Assembly: GCA_025351145.1 (NCBI GenBank)
Contig: JANXWM010000276.1
Location: forward strand, 1 to 8,569
Source: Chitinophagaceae bacterium
GTDB taxonomy: Bacteria > Bacteroidota > Bacteroidia > Chitinophagales > Chitinophagaceae
Direction: 5' to 3'
Length of the DNA stretch: 8,569 nucleotides
Every line of letters begins with the position of its first letter. Position 1 is the first letter of the stretch. Of this stretch, positions 1-7,049 are shown piece by piece. Below the pieces are notes generated by a model that worked only from the letters and a program-made list of their open reading frames with translations, was not told where the DNA came from and did no database searches. A program made the translations under genes and the position numbers.

Positions 1-133
1 TTTCCTTTTTTATATCTCAACAAAAAAAATATAACGAAGCCTAATTAAAAAGGTTCGGTAAAACGTTTTCAGATAAATAGAAATTTAACCCTCAAAAGTA
101 ATCTTGCTAAATATGAATTATCAAAGAAAATAG

Positions 134-526
134 TTAATTAAGTTGCTCCTTTTTATTCTTAATAAGAATTAATATTTCTAAAACCAGGCAATAAACCATA
201 GACAGGTGAAATGCTATTGCAGGGTAAATTAAAGACAGCACTGATTCTTCTTTTGCAGTAAAAAGCCCATATATAAACCATACTACCGAACCAATAGAGT
301 ACATATTTGCTCGTAAGTAAAATTGATTATATTTTTCTGGAATAAGTCGTCTGGATAAAATAAATTTTAGCACTATGTCTGCAACAATTAAAAAAAGAAT
401 TATCTTACCAGTAATAGAAGAATGTATGACAATATCTTCTGCATCAGGTAAGGAACCTAAAATTACCAAGCTAATCACTAATATGTAAGCATACGGTATA
501 TATTTATTGGGAATGGATTTATTCAT
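134..526 (-). CDS. Small four-helix integral membrane protein, function unknown
   Basis: I do not recognise this 130-residue protein. It is clearly a membrane protein: hydrophobic segments lie near residues 9-26, 40-57, 75-90 and 97-122, which suggests four transmembrane helices. Short basic stretches (SRR near 58-60, KNKK near 123-126) would sit at membrane interfaces. The tail is lysine-rich, and no signal peptidase site or catalytic motif is visible. The ATG at 526 gives a plausible short polar N-terminus directly before the first helix. It is transcribed away from the large secreted hydrolase, with 89 bases between the two starts. This is consistent with a small orphan membrane protein of the kind common in Bacteroidota; no function can be assigned. 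The helix pattern makes me fairly sure it is coding. Confidence 0.7.
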   Translation of the reverse strand: MNKSIPNKYIPYAYILVISLVILGSLPDAEDIVIHSSITGKIILFLIVADIVLKFILSRRLIPEKYNQFYLRANMYSIGSVVWFIYGLFTAKEESVLSLIYPAIAFHLSMVYCLVLEILILIKNKKEQLN

Positions 527-541
527 TTTAAAAGTATATTA

Positions 542-573
542 CAAAAACTACTTTTAATAAACTTATCGGCAAG
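542..573 (-). promoter_or_regulatory. Possible Bacteroidota-type promoter for the membrane protein
   Basis: Read on the minus strand, CTTG (573-570) is followed after 19 bases by TAGTTTTTG (550-542). This resembles the Bacteroidota -33 TTG / -7 TAnnTTTG pair recognised by the divergent primary sigma factor. The -7 match is one base off, since there is an extra T before the final G. The start codon at 526 would lie only about 8-10 bases after the expected transcript start. The match is weak and the region is AT-rich, so chance is quite possible. Confidence 0.25.
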
Positions 574-615
574 CAAAAAATGTAACTGATTTAAATACAA
601 TTTAAAGCCCCCCTT

Positions 616-3600
616 ATGCGACAATTATTTCTTTTAATAATATTTTTGAACGCATACATTTTAATTATTGCCCAAACGTTTCCAGTCGTAGTAAATAACA
701 CAAATAATGGCGGTCAGATTTTAAATATTAGAACCGATCCTTACAATCCAATACCTATAACAAGTCTGGATATTGATAAAAAACTTGTTGCTTCTTCTCT
801 TGTTTCAGGGCCAGTTGTAACCGGGTATGATGGCTCAACAACAAAATCATGGTGGCATATAGATTTGCCGGGCACTACATCTGCAGTCATTGGTTATTGT
901 GCTGCAGGCTCATCTTTTTCAAACCCTGTTTGTAATGCAAGCTATATTCAGATTACTACTACAGAACTTAATATACGTATTACTGCAGGTGATTTAACTT
1001 CTCAAGTTCAGTTAAGTGGGGCGCCTGGGCATCTTTTTTTAGGACAAAAATTTTTTGTTGTTAATTCGCAAAATTTGAATGGGAATACTTGGTATGAAAT
1101 TTATTTACCAAATAACTGTGTTCCTAATATTGGCTGGGTAGCAGGAAATATCGGATCATTACTTTACGCTTCGCGTTATACTTCCTCAGGAAATGGTTTA
1201 TCAACCCCATCATTAGCTAATACTATTCTCTCCAGTACGTCTACTCAATTATCATGGAGTATGGATGTCCAACCCACTGGAAAAGTTAGTACATTATTTA
1301 CAATTTATAAATCAGTAAACGGAGGAAATTATACAACAATACCTATTACGAATGCTCCACCAAACTTATATACTGATGCAACATTGGCTGCTGGCAATAC
1401 ATACAATTATTATATAATTGCCAATTACGGAGATTGTAATTCATCGCAATCAAACACGATATCTTTTACAACTACTACCAATGGCTGTACTACCCCAACG
1501 GTAACTGCATCTTCTAATTCGCCTGTGAATATTGGAGCCACTTTGTATTTATTTGCAACACCTTCACAAAACGGAACATATACTTATAGCTGGACTGGAC
1601 CGGCTGGCTGGACATCATCACAACAAAATCCTTCGGTTAATAATTTTTCTACCGGAATGGAAGGCAGTTATTGCGTGACTATGACTAAATTAGGTTGTAC
1701 ACCTTCACAGAACTGTACTGACGTAAGTGTAGGAGGTAACAATACATGTAATCTATCAGTATCCATAAATGGCATTACGAATCTGGTATGCGGTCAGCCA
1801 TTATCGCTTGTTGCCGTTTCCCCACAAACAGGGGTAGCTTTTAATTGGACTGGACCAAATGGATTTACTTCAAATAGTCAAACTGTTTCAAAGACAAGTG
1901 TTACCGCTGCTGATGCAGGGATATACACTGTTATAGTCACCAAAAACAATTGCGATAATGCTACCAATTCAAAAAATGTGATAGTAACCAATTGTAATAC
2001 TAATGATCTTGCAATTGATTATGGTGAAAATTCCACGATAGTGCCGCCGTGGCAAAGAGAAGGAGACGATTTTAATGGAAAAGTAAGTGTTATAAGGACA
2101 GGTAATTTAGATGCGTCATGGCATTTAGAAATAGATGTACTAAACAGTGATGGCATTTTTAACTACGCAATATCATATCCTTCTACCACTATAGCAACTC
2201 AAAATTTTAATACAACAACGGACATAGAATTAAAAAATTATTCTGTAGAAGGAAAGATTTTAAGTTACTACGCTGTATTAGATAATGCGCTTCCTAAAAT
2301 TGTAAAAAATGTTTTTGGTTCCGGAGTTAATAATAACAATGGAAGAACTAATATTATTCAGAAAAAATGGGATAAAGAAAATAAAGTTTATTTAGTACCT
2401 GGCTCGTCTTTTAAAGACAATCCATTATCAAATTTAAAGATTCCATTGAAATATAATTCGGAATTAAGTAAAATAAAAATATCGTTTGATATAATAAAAA
2501 ATACCTCCTCCAGTTCTTCCGAAGAATTAAAGTTATCCACTCCATATATAAACGCTGACTTAGGATTTTTAGATATTAATAATAACACAACTAATATTAG
2601 TGAAAACAGTGTACTGCCCGGAGAGTATACTTATACTATTACCTATTACGATGCAAACTATAAGAAGCTAGGTTTAAATGAAACTGGAACATTTGAATTA
2701 ACAAAAATTGGGAAAATAAATAATATCAACAGTGATAAGTTAATCATTTTTATTGCTGGCTGGAACAATACTATTCAAAGGGACATTGAAAGTATTTCAA
2801 ATACAGGTACACAATCGGATGATGCTTTTTCAATAGTGAAATATAGTGAATGGGATGCAAATTACTTTTCAACCTGGTATGTTGCACAAGCCGGAGCAAA
2901 TCTTACACAAAGAAATGCCTATTCAATTGGCGTAGGGCTGGATTCAATACTCAAACTTGCTGGAGGCAAGACAGTGAATGAAATAGATTTAATCTGTCAT
3001 TCAAAAGGAGGTTTAGATACACGGGCATTGATTGGAGGGTATGGCGTTTCCTATAAAAATTTCCCAAACACCTTCTATGATGTAGTATTGTCAGCTACAC
3101 CTTTTAATAATTACTCCTTTAGCTCCAAGATTAAACGAATACTTTTTCTTGCCACTCCTCATAATGGAGCCAACTTTCTTGCTTCAATAGGAAACAATTT
3201 GCCTTTCAATAATTCATCACCTGCTTTAAAGGAACTTGGAAAAGAAAAAGGGTATGGGATAATTAATTGGTTGAATAATTATGGCAGAATCCCGATTGGA
3301 ATAGAACTGGGAAATATGACTGCTTATTATGAAGTAGCGGGAACATCTTTCGATTTTACAGACGGGGTTGTTAAAGGTACAAGCAGTGATGCAATTTCTA
3401 CTGATCCATCCGTGATAAATTCGTCCTCTGCAATTCACTTATATTACACCAACGAAAATCCTGTTTTAAATGTCTTTCAAATGTATCAGCATTATTTAAA
3501 AATGAATATTAACCCTGCGGATAACGCTCATGTCCATATTCATCGAACAAAACTTCTTTCAACAACAAGTCCTACAGTTTATTCTAATGTTAATCACACG

Positions 3601-5400
3601 AATTATTATTCAGATCTTGATAAAATGGTTTTATTTACTAAGTGGGGGGCTAACACCCCAATGCCAATTCCTACTTGTCCACGTCCACAAGAAAGTGAGT
3701 TTGATATAACAGTGATAAAATCAATTCTTTCAGGAGCAACTCTTTCGGTAAAATTTAAAAGTGATTCTGTCTATTATGCATTTGGAAAAACTGATGAGAA
3801 CGGTAGATTCAATGGAACAGTTATACCCGAATTATCTTTTTGGGATTCTATAAAGATCGAAGCTAATGGAGTAGAATCTTTGCAGGTTCCGGTTAATAAT
3901 GAACTCATAACTTCAAAAAAATTAAATGTGGCAATGTTTAAGTCTGCAACACCATCCTACTATATTCAGTACCCCAAAATATCATTACCTGATCAAAATC
4001 CAATTACAAATGAAAACAGTATCCGGTTGGCAGCAAGCGCGATCAATGTAAAAAGTTTTATGGTCAGCCAACACAATTCTGACAGTATTTTTATTCCATT
4101 TAACGGTAACGGAAATGTTTCGTTAGATAGTGGCTACAATAAAATAACGGTAAAGTTTATTGGACTTGATACTATAGCTCTTATAAAAGAAATATATTAT
4201 TTCCCGGACACAACAATGAACGAGTTAACAACAGATTTAAAGATAAATGCGAGTAGTCAATTCGTTAATGCAAAAATGTTTATCAATAATATTTATTATA
4301 GTGACATTAATACAACCAGTACTGTTACAAAAATTTTGAGAGGTGCAAACAATATTAAATTCTCGAAATATGGGTATAGAGATACTGTCTTTACATTTGA
4401 TTCAACTGCTACCATTAATCTTGTAATGCAGCCCTGCTACTATTCGTCTGTTAGCGACAGTGGGATTATAAATTTTCAAAATGGACTTAATCCGCAATAT
4501 TGGAAGAATATTACAGTCAAAAACGTTAATCCTAACAATAATGTACAAGTAATACTAAGACAATATGAGGACTCGTCTTTAGCCAATTTAAACCTTAAAA
4601 CACAATGTAGAAAGTTTGTATTCAAGAATGCAACAAATACAAATATACAACTGCGGACTGCAATTGCATTAGACCAGGCTTCCACACCGAATTTAGATAG
4701 TGTATACTTAATGATGATTAAAGATGGCTTCTTTACTAAATATGAACCTAATATAACTAACACAACCGAATATGATCCTGAGGTTCAAAAATTAGCGTTT
4801 GATTCAATTAAATTGGAAGCAAATAGCTCTCAAGAAATTTTATTAATGAAAAAGCAACCCCCTATAATGGGTTCACCGCAATTGGAAATTTATTCCGGCA
4901 GGGAATTAAAAGTGCCAGTTAGTATATTTGTATCTGATCCTGATTCAGTAAAAAATGATTTAAATATAATTACTTCAATTCTGACACCTGCCACAGGTTT
5001 TCAATTTTCTATTCAAGACAGTATCGTTACTCTAAAATCAAAGCCAGGTTTTGTTGGTGATATAACTGTAATGTTAACCGCCACTCATGATTTCATTTCT
5101 ATTTCAAAAAAAATTATTATCTCGGTCAAAGCGCCGCCATTAGAATCAAATAAAGTAAACCTATTTCCAAACCCTACAACAAATATTTTGAATATTGAAT
5201 TTTTATTGGCTGCTGATTATCGTAAATCAAACCTCTTAATTATAGATACAAAAGGTACAATTGTAAAAAGAGTCATTAATAATGAATTTATCCCTAAGGG
5301 GTATCACTTTTATTCAGTATCTGTAAGTGATTTACCTGCGGGATTATATTTTGTCAGTTTAAATGATAACTATAAGTCTCCAAAGTTTATTAAATATTGA
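616..5400 (+). CDS. Secreted multidomain lipase-like alpha/beta hydrolase with T9SS sorting domain
   Basis: This 1594-residue protein has a signal peptide (about 1-20, hydrophobic core then IIAQ). Two SH3-like repeats follow (about 31-105 and 113-185), each with LNIR near its start and a WWHIDLP or WYEIYLP strand. Next come an Fn3-like domain (about 200-286) and two cysteine-containing Ig/PKD-like domains (about 291-372 and 378-457), both with the motif WTGP. The catalytic part is about 708-1010. It has a nucleophile elbow CHSKGG with Ser796, the lipase hallmark TPHNG (847-851), a candidate acid Asp916 in TDGVV, and a candidate His994 in NHTNYYSD. Further beta-rich modules lie near 1025-1105 (carboxypeptidase-regulatory-like), 1205-1270 (PEGA-like) and 1420-1505 (cadherin/Ig-like). 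Residues 1512-1594 are a type A T9SS sorting domain (LFPNPTTN, LPAGLYFV). The protein is therefore probably exported to the cell surface or medium and acts on a lipid or other ester. The substrate is unknown, and the triad is inferred from motifs. The ATG at 616 places the signal peptide exactly at the N-terminus. Confidence 0.9.
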   Translation: MRQLFLLIIFLNAYILIIAQTFPVVVNNTNNGGQILNIRTDPYNPIPITSLDIDKKLVASSLVSGPVVTGYDGSTTKSWWHIDLPGTTSAVIGYCAAGSSFSNPVCNASYIQITTTELNIRITAGDLTSQVQLSGAPGHLFLGQKFFVVNSQNLNGNTWYEIYLPNNCVPNIGWVAGNIGSLLYASRYTSSGNGLSTPSLANTILSSTSTQLSWSMDVQPTGKVSTLFTIYKSVNGGNYTTIPITNAPPNLYTDATLAAGNTYNYYIIANYGDCNSSQSNTISFTTTTNGCTTPTVTASSNSPVNIGATLYLFATPSQNGTYTYSWTGPAGWTSSQQNPSVNNFSTGMEGSYCVTMTKLGCTPSQNCTDVSVGGNNTCNLSVSINGITNLVCGQPLSLVAVSPQTGVAFNWTGPNGFTSNSQTVSKTSVTAADAGIYTVIVTKNNCDNATNSKNVIVTNCNTNDLAIDYGENSTIVPPWQREGDDFNGKVSVIRTGNLDASWHLEIDVLNSDGIFNYAISYPSTTIATQNFNTTTDIELKNYSVEGKILSYYAVLDNALPKIVKNVFGSGVNNNNGRTNIIQKKWDKENKVYLVPGSSFKDNPLSNLKIPLKYNSELSKIKISFDIIKNTSSSSSEELKLSTPYINADLGFLDINNNTTNISENSVLPGEYTYTITYYDANYKKLGLNETGTFELTKIGKINNINSDKLIIFIAGWNNTIQRDIESISNTGTQSDDAFSIVKYSEWDANYFSTWYVAQAGANLTQRNAYSIGVGLDSILKLAGGKTVNEIDLICHSKGGLDTRALIGGYGVSYKNFPNTFYDVVLSATPFNNYSFSSKIKRILFLATPHNGANFLASIGNNLPFNNSSPALKELGKEKGYGIINWLNNYGRIPIGIELGNMTAYYEVAGTSFDFTDGVVKGTSSDAISTDPSVINSSSAIHLYYTNENPVLNVFQMYQHYLKMNINPADNAHVHIHRTKLLSTTSPTVYSNVNHTNYYSDLDKMVLFTKWGANTPMPIPTCPRPQESEFDITVIKSILSGATLSVKFKSDSVYYAFGKTDENGRFNGTVIPELSFWDSIKIEANGVESLQVPVNNELITSKKLNVAMFKSATPSYYIQYPKISLPDQNPITNENSIRLAASAINVKSFMVSQHNSDSIFIPFNGNGNVSLDSGYNKITVKFIGLDTIALIKEIYYFPDTTMNELTTDLKINASSQFVNAKMFINNIYYSDINTTSTVTKILRGANNIKFSKYGYRDTVFTFDSTATINLVMQPCYYSSVSDSGIINFQNGLNPQYWKNITVKNVNPNNNVQVILRQYEDSSLANLNLKTQCRKFVFKNATNTNIQLRTAIALDQASTPNLDSVYLMMIKDGFFTKYEPNITNTTEYDPEVQKLAFDSIKLEANSSQEILLMKKQPPIMGSPQLEIYSGRELKVPVSIFVSDPDSVKNDLNIITSILTPATGFQFSIQDSIVTLKSKPGFVGDITVMLTATHDFISISKKIIISVKAPPLESNKVNLFPNPTTNILNIEFLLAADYRKSNLLIIDTKGTIVKRVINNEFIPKGYHFYSVSVSDLPAGLYFVSLNDNYKSPKFIKY

Positions 5401-5953
5401 GATACCTAAGAATGTTCTCAGTTAAAAGTTAATAAGTGCAAATTAATGACGAGACAGAATCAATTTAAATAGTATTCAGTTGTGAATAAATGCTGGTTAT
5501 ACATCAATAAAGAGTGTATAGCATTTTCAATTTCAATAACACATCAATCACGAAAATAAATCTATATGTAAAAATTTATTTAAGAATTAAAATAATTGAT
5601 GTGCACCACACCATCACCCCTATAATAAATTTACTTTCTAACTACTCAACATCTGCGTAGTAGTATTCTTGAGGTAATTTTTTTGCAGAAGTCGTATTTT
5701 AATTCAACACTCCCTGCCGCAAAGATATTGTCAGTCTCTGGTGTCCGAAAGTCTGCGCTGCATTACATTTCGCTTGCCTCCGGTTGCAGCAAAAAAATCT
5801 CCACACTCATCTTTTGACTTCCTCCATTGTTCTGTGAGGTAGTATTTTTTTGCCCCAAACTTGTCTCCCACCGCCGACTGACTAATGGCTGGTCGCTAAG
5901 GGTATATGAATGAGGCACTCTGCCGAATTATTTAAACCACACAATCATTTTTT
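5401..5953. other. Gene-poor stretch, AT-rich half then GC-richer patch
   Basis: I find no convincing gene in these 553 bases. By hand count, 5461-5640 is about 24% GC while 5701-5880 is about 47% GC, a sharp step. The GC-richer half contains short open frames on both strands: a GTG-start 46-codon frame on the minus strand at 5731-5871, and a plus-strand frame without an ATG ending at 5817. I cannot assign either to a family. No T-tract hairpin was seen just after the hydrolase stop. The second half may hold the promoter of the downstream small gene and ssb, but no clear TTG/TAnnTTTG pair was found. Confidence 0.6.
5671..5853. repeat. Repeated GAGGTA-A-T7-GC motif, two direct and one inverted copy
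   Basis: The 16-base unit GAGGTAATTTTTTTGC at 5671-5686 recurs as GAGGTAGTATTTTTTTGC at 5836-5853, identical apart from a two-base insertion. A shorter inverted relative, GCAAAAAAATCTCC, lies between them at 5789-5802; its reverse complement GGAGATTTTTTTGC shares the T7-GC core. The copies bracket the GC-richer patch. They could be ends of an intergenic repeat element or regulatory sites. A homopolymer core makes some similarity cheap, but the flanking GAGGTA is not explained by that. Confidence 0.45.
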
Positions 5954-6160
5954 ATGACACACACAACTTTGTTATCACGGCTCATGCGGCTTTCCTGGGA
6001 GATACAGCGAAAGAAAAGAAAGACACGCTCAAAAGCATTACAGGATGCCTGGGCTATTACTCTGAATGAAGATATTACGATTTACTACCTCGTCAAGAAA
6101 CACAGCCACCAGCACTATCCCAACAAAGTACAGGTTGGGCAGATATCCTTATTCAGTTAA
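5954..6160 (+). CDS. Small basic protein upstream of ssb, function unknown
   Basis: This 68-residue basic protein is rich in Arg/Lys and aromatics (SWEIQRKKRKTRSKAL near 14-29, then DAWAITLNED near 31-40, then a tail ending in QISLFS). The composition, two tryptophans and an amphipathic helical N-terminal half look like a real protein, not a chance frame. It resembles, from memory only, short uncharacterised Bacteroidota proteins with a SKAL...AW core. There is no signal peptide or membrane segment, so it is probably cytoplasmic. Many basic residues could mean nucleic-acid binding, but that is inference. The ATG at 5954 follows an A/T-rich leader. It ends 43 bases before ssb in the same direction with no terminator between, so the two are probably co-transcribed. 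It overlaps a meaningless upstream extension of the ssb frame. Confidence 0.6.
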   Translation: MTHTTLLSRLMRLSWEIQRKKRKTRSKALQDAWAITLNEDITIYYLVKKHSHQHYPNKVQVGQISLFS

Positions 6161-6203
6161 CACTAACAACACATGTATTTATTCATTTTTAAAACATACA
6201 CGT

Positions 6204-6593
6204 ATGCAACAATTAATCGGCAGGCTCACACAAAATGCCAAAGTGAGCGAATTAAAAGACGGCAGGAAAGTAACGAATTTCAGTATCGCAATTAATGATT
6301 CCTACAAGCCAAAGGGGAGTGATGAAATCAAGAAAATGGTTACCTACATTGACTGCGCCTATTGGATCACTGATAAGGTTGCGCAATATCTTATCAAAGG
6401 TTCGGTAATCGAGGTATTAGGACGCATTGGTGTACGCGCATATACCAACCTGCAGAATGAACCAAAGGGGATACTTACATGTCATGTGCAGGACATTAAA
6501 ATACATGGTCATGCAAAGGGAAGTGCCAGCATAACTTCATCTAATGTATCGGCGGAGCAACCCGGAGAAGTCAAAGATGACTTACCGTTTTAG
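6204..6593 (+). CDS. ssb: Single-stranded DNA-binding protein (SSB)
   Basis: This 129-residue protein binds single-stranded DNA during replication, repair or element transfer. Residues 1-102 form the OB fold: it opens with MQQLIGRLTQNAKV, continues with VTNFSIAIND and YIDCAYW (aromatic Trp54), and then LGRIGVRAYTN. A short variable linker leads to the acidic tip DDLPF (125-129), the conserved docking peptide for SSB-interacting repair proteins. The open frame extends back to 6066, but I chose the ATG at 6204 because the family begins at this MQQLIGRL position. The extra 46 codons are also low-quality sequence overlapping the preceding gene. It is shorter than the roughly 150-180 residues of many chromosomal SSBs, and short forms of this type are common in Bacteroidota accessory regions. 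GC is about 42%, well above the downstream genes. It is probably an accessory SSB paralogue, though the only chromosomal copy cannot be excluded. Confidence 0.92.
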   Translation: MQQLIGRLTQNAKVSELKDGRKVTNFSIAINDSYKPKGSDEIKKMVTYIDCAYWITDKVAQYLIKGSVIEVLGRIGVRAYTNLQNEPKGILTCHVQDIKIHGHAKGSASITSSNVSAEQPGEVKDDLPF

Positions 6594-6602
6594 AAAGACA
6601 GA

Positions 6603-6640
6603 ATAGTACCGGCATAGCACTATGCCGGTACTATGTTTTT
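6603..6640 (+). terminator. Rho-independent terminator of ssb
   Basis: The arms 6603-6617 and 6620-6634 are perfect 15-base inverted complements (ATAGTACCGGCATAG and its complement) around a nominal two-base gap, which would open to a small loop. A G and then TTTTT (6636-6640) follow. It sits 10 bases after the ssb stop, so it should end the small-protein/ssb transcript. Confidence 0.85.
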
Positions 6641-6646
6641 AGTCGT

Positions 6647-6679
6647 AAAAAGCGAGCCACCCATGCTGGGCGGCTCGCT
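6647..6679 (-). terminator. Second hairpin, T-tract on the minus strand
   Basis: The arms AGCGAGCC (6651-6658) and GGCTCGCT (6672-6679) pair perfectly. After one A/C mismatch the stem extends by CCCA/TGGG around the loop TGC. The A-run at 6647-6651 reads as TTTTT after the hairpin on the minus strand, so it has minus-strand terminator polarity. It lies only 12 bases from the ssb terminator. No minus-strand gene is seen to its right, so it may block antisense readthrough or be left over from a former neighbour. Confidence 0.55.
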
Positions 6680-7049
6680 GTGATTAAGAACTATTATTAA
6701 AGAAACAAAAAATATTGTATATATACTTTTATCATTTTGACAAATTTCTCAACAGTTCATCTCATGCAAGTTTTAAATGCAAGACTAAAATTTCTCAAGA
6801 ATATGTCAACAAATTTATACGATTCAAACATCATGACGACTATTTGGATAAAAGTACACCGGCTTTGGATAAAGTTGCTGACTTTTGCTAAGATCACAGC
6901 CCTTTGTAAAAAACCCAAACGAATAGAGTTTTTGTCTGAATGGGATGTTTGTGTAGTGAAGAAAAAAGTAATTAAAGTGAAAGCCTTAAAATATTTAATT
7001 TAAACAAGCGATAATTGTTGAAAATTGGCACTTTTAATAAAATTAATTA
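6680..7049. other. Intergenic stretch, possible frameshifted gene relic
   Basis: No intact gene is convincing here. A plus-strand frame open from 6688 to a TAA at 6889-6891 reads through protein-like text (SQEYVNKFIRFKHHDDYLDK, then STPALDKVADF). Another frame continues to a TAA at 7001-7003 with KKPKRIEFLSEWDVCVVKKK. Joining them needs one frameshift near 6885-6895. Neither part has an ATG start at a sensible place, and I recognise no family. The 10-base palindrome GTATATATAC lies at 6717-6726. The last 46 bases before the SIR2-like gene are A/T-rich leader; no clear Bacteroidota promoter pair was found. Confidence 0.35.

Noticed and set aside
60..69. Palindrome AAAACGTTTT
   Set aside because: A 10-base palindrome in AT-rich spacer with no partner site or gene context is likely chance.
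2388..2588. Minus-strand 66-codon open frame inside the hydrolase gene
   Set aside because: It lies wholly antisense to well-supported coding sequence, and its translation has no domain-like features.
3226..3438. Minus-strand 70-codon open frame inside the hydrolase gene
   Set aside because: It is antisense to the catalytic region of the hydrolase and is best explained as a shadow of that gene.
4476..4763. Minus-strand 95-codon open frame with hydrophobic stretches
   Set aside because: It is antisense to the C-terminal beta modules. Hydrophobicity on the antisense strand is expected from polar, AT-rich coding sequence.
5398..5422. Weak inverted repeat after the hydrolase stop (TGAGA...TCTCA)
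   Set aside because: It has only five base pairs and no T-tract, so it is not a credible terminator.
6066..6203. Upstream 46-codon extension of the ssb frame
   Set aside because: It overlaps the small basic protein, has no family-like sequence, and SSB proteins begin at the MQQLIGRL position encoded from 6204.
6737..7003. TTG-start 88-codon frame as an intact gene
   Set aside because: The start is non-ATG, the first half reads poorly while another frame reads better there, and no family is recognised. It is treated as a possible relic instead.
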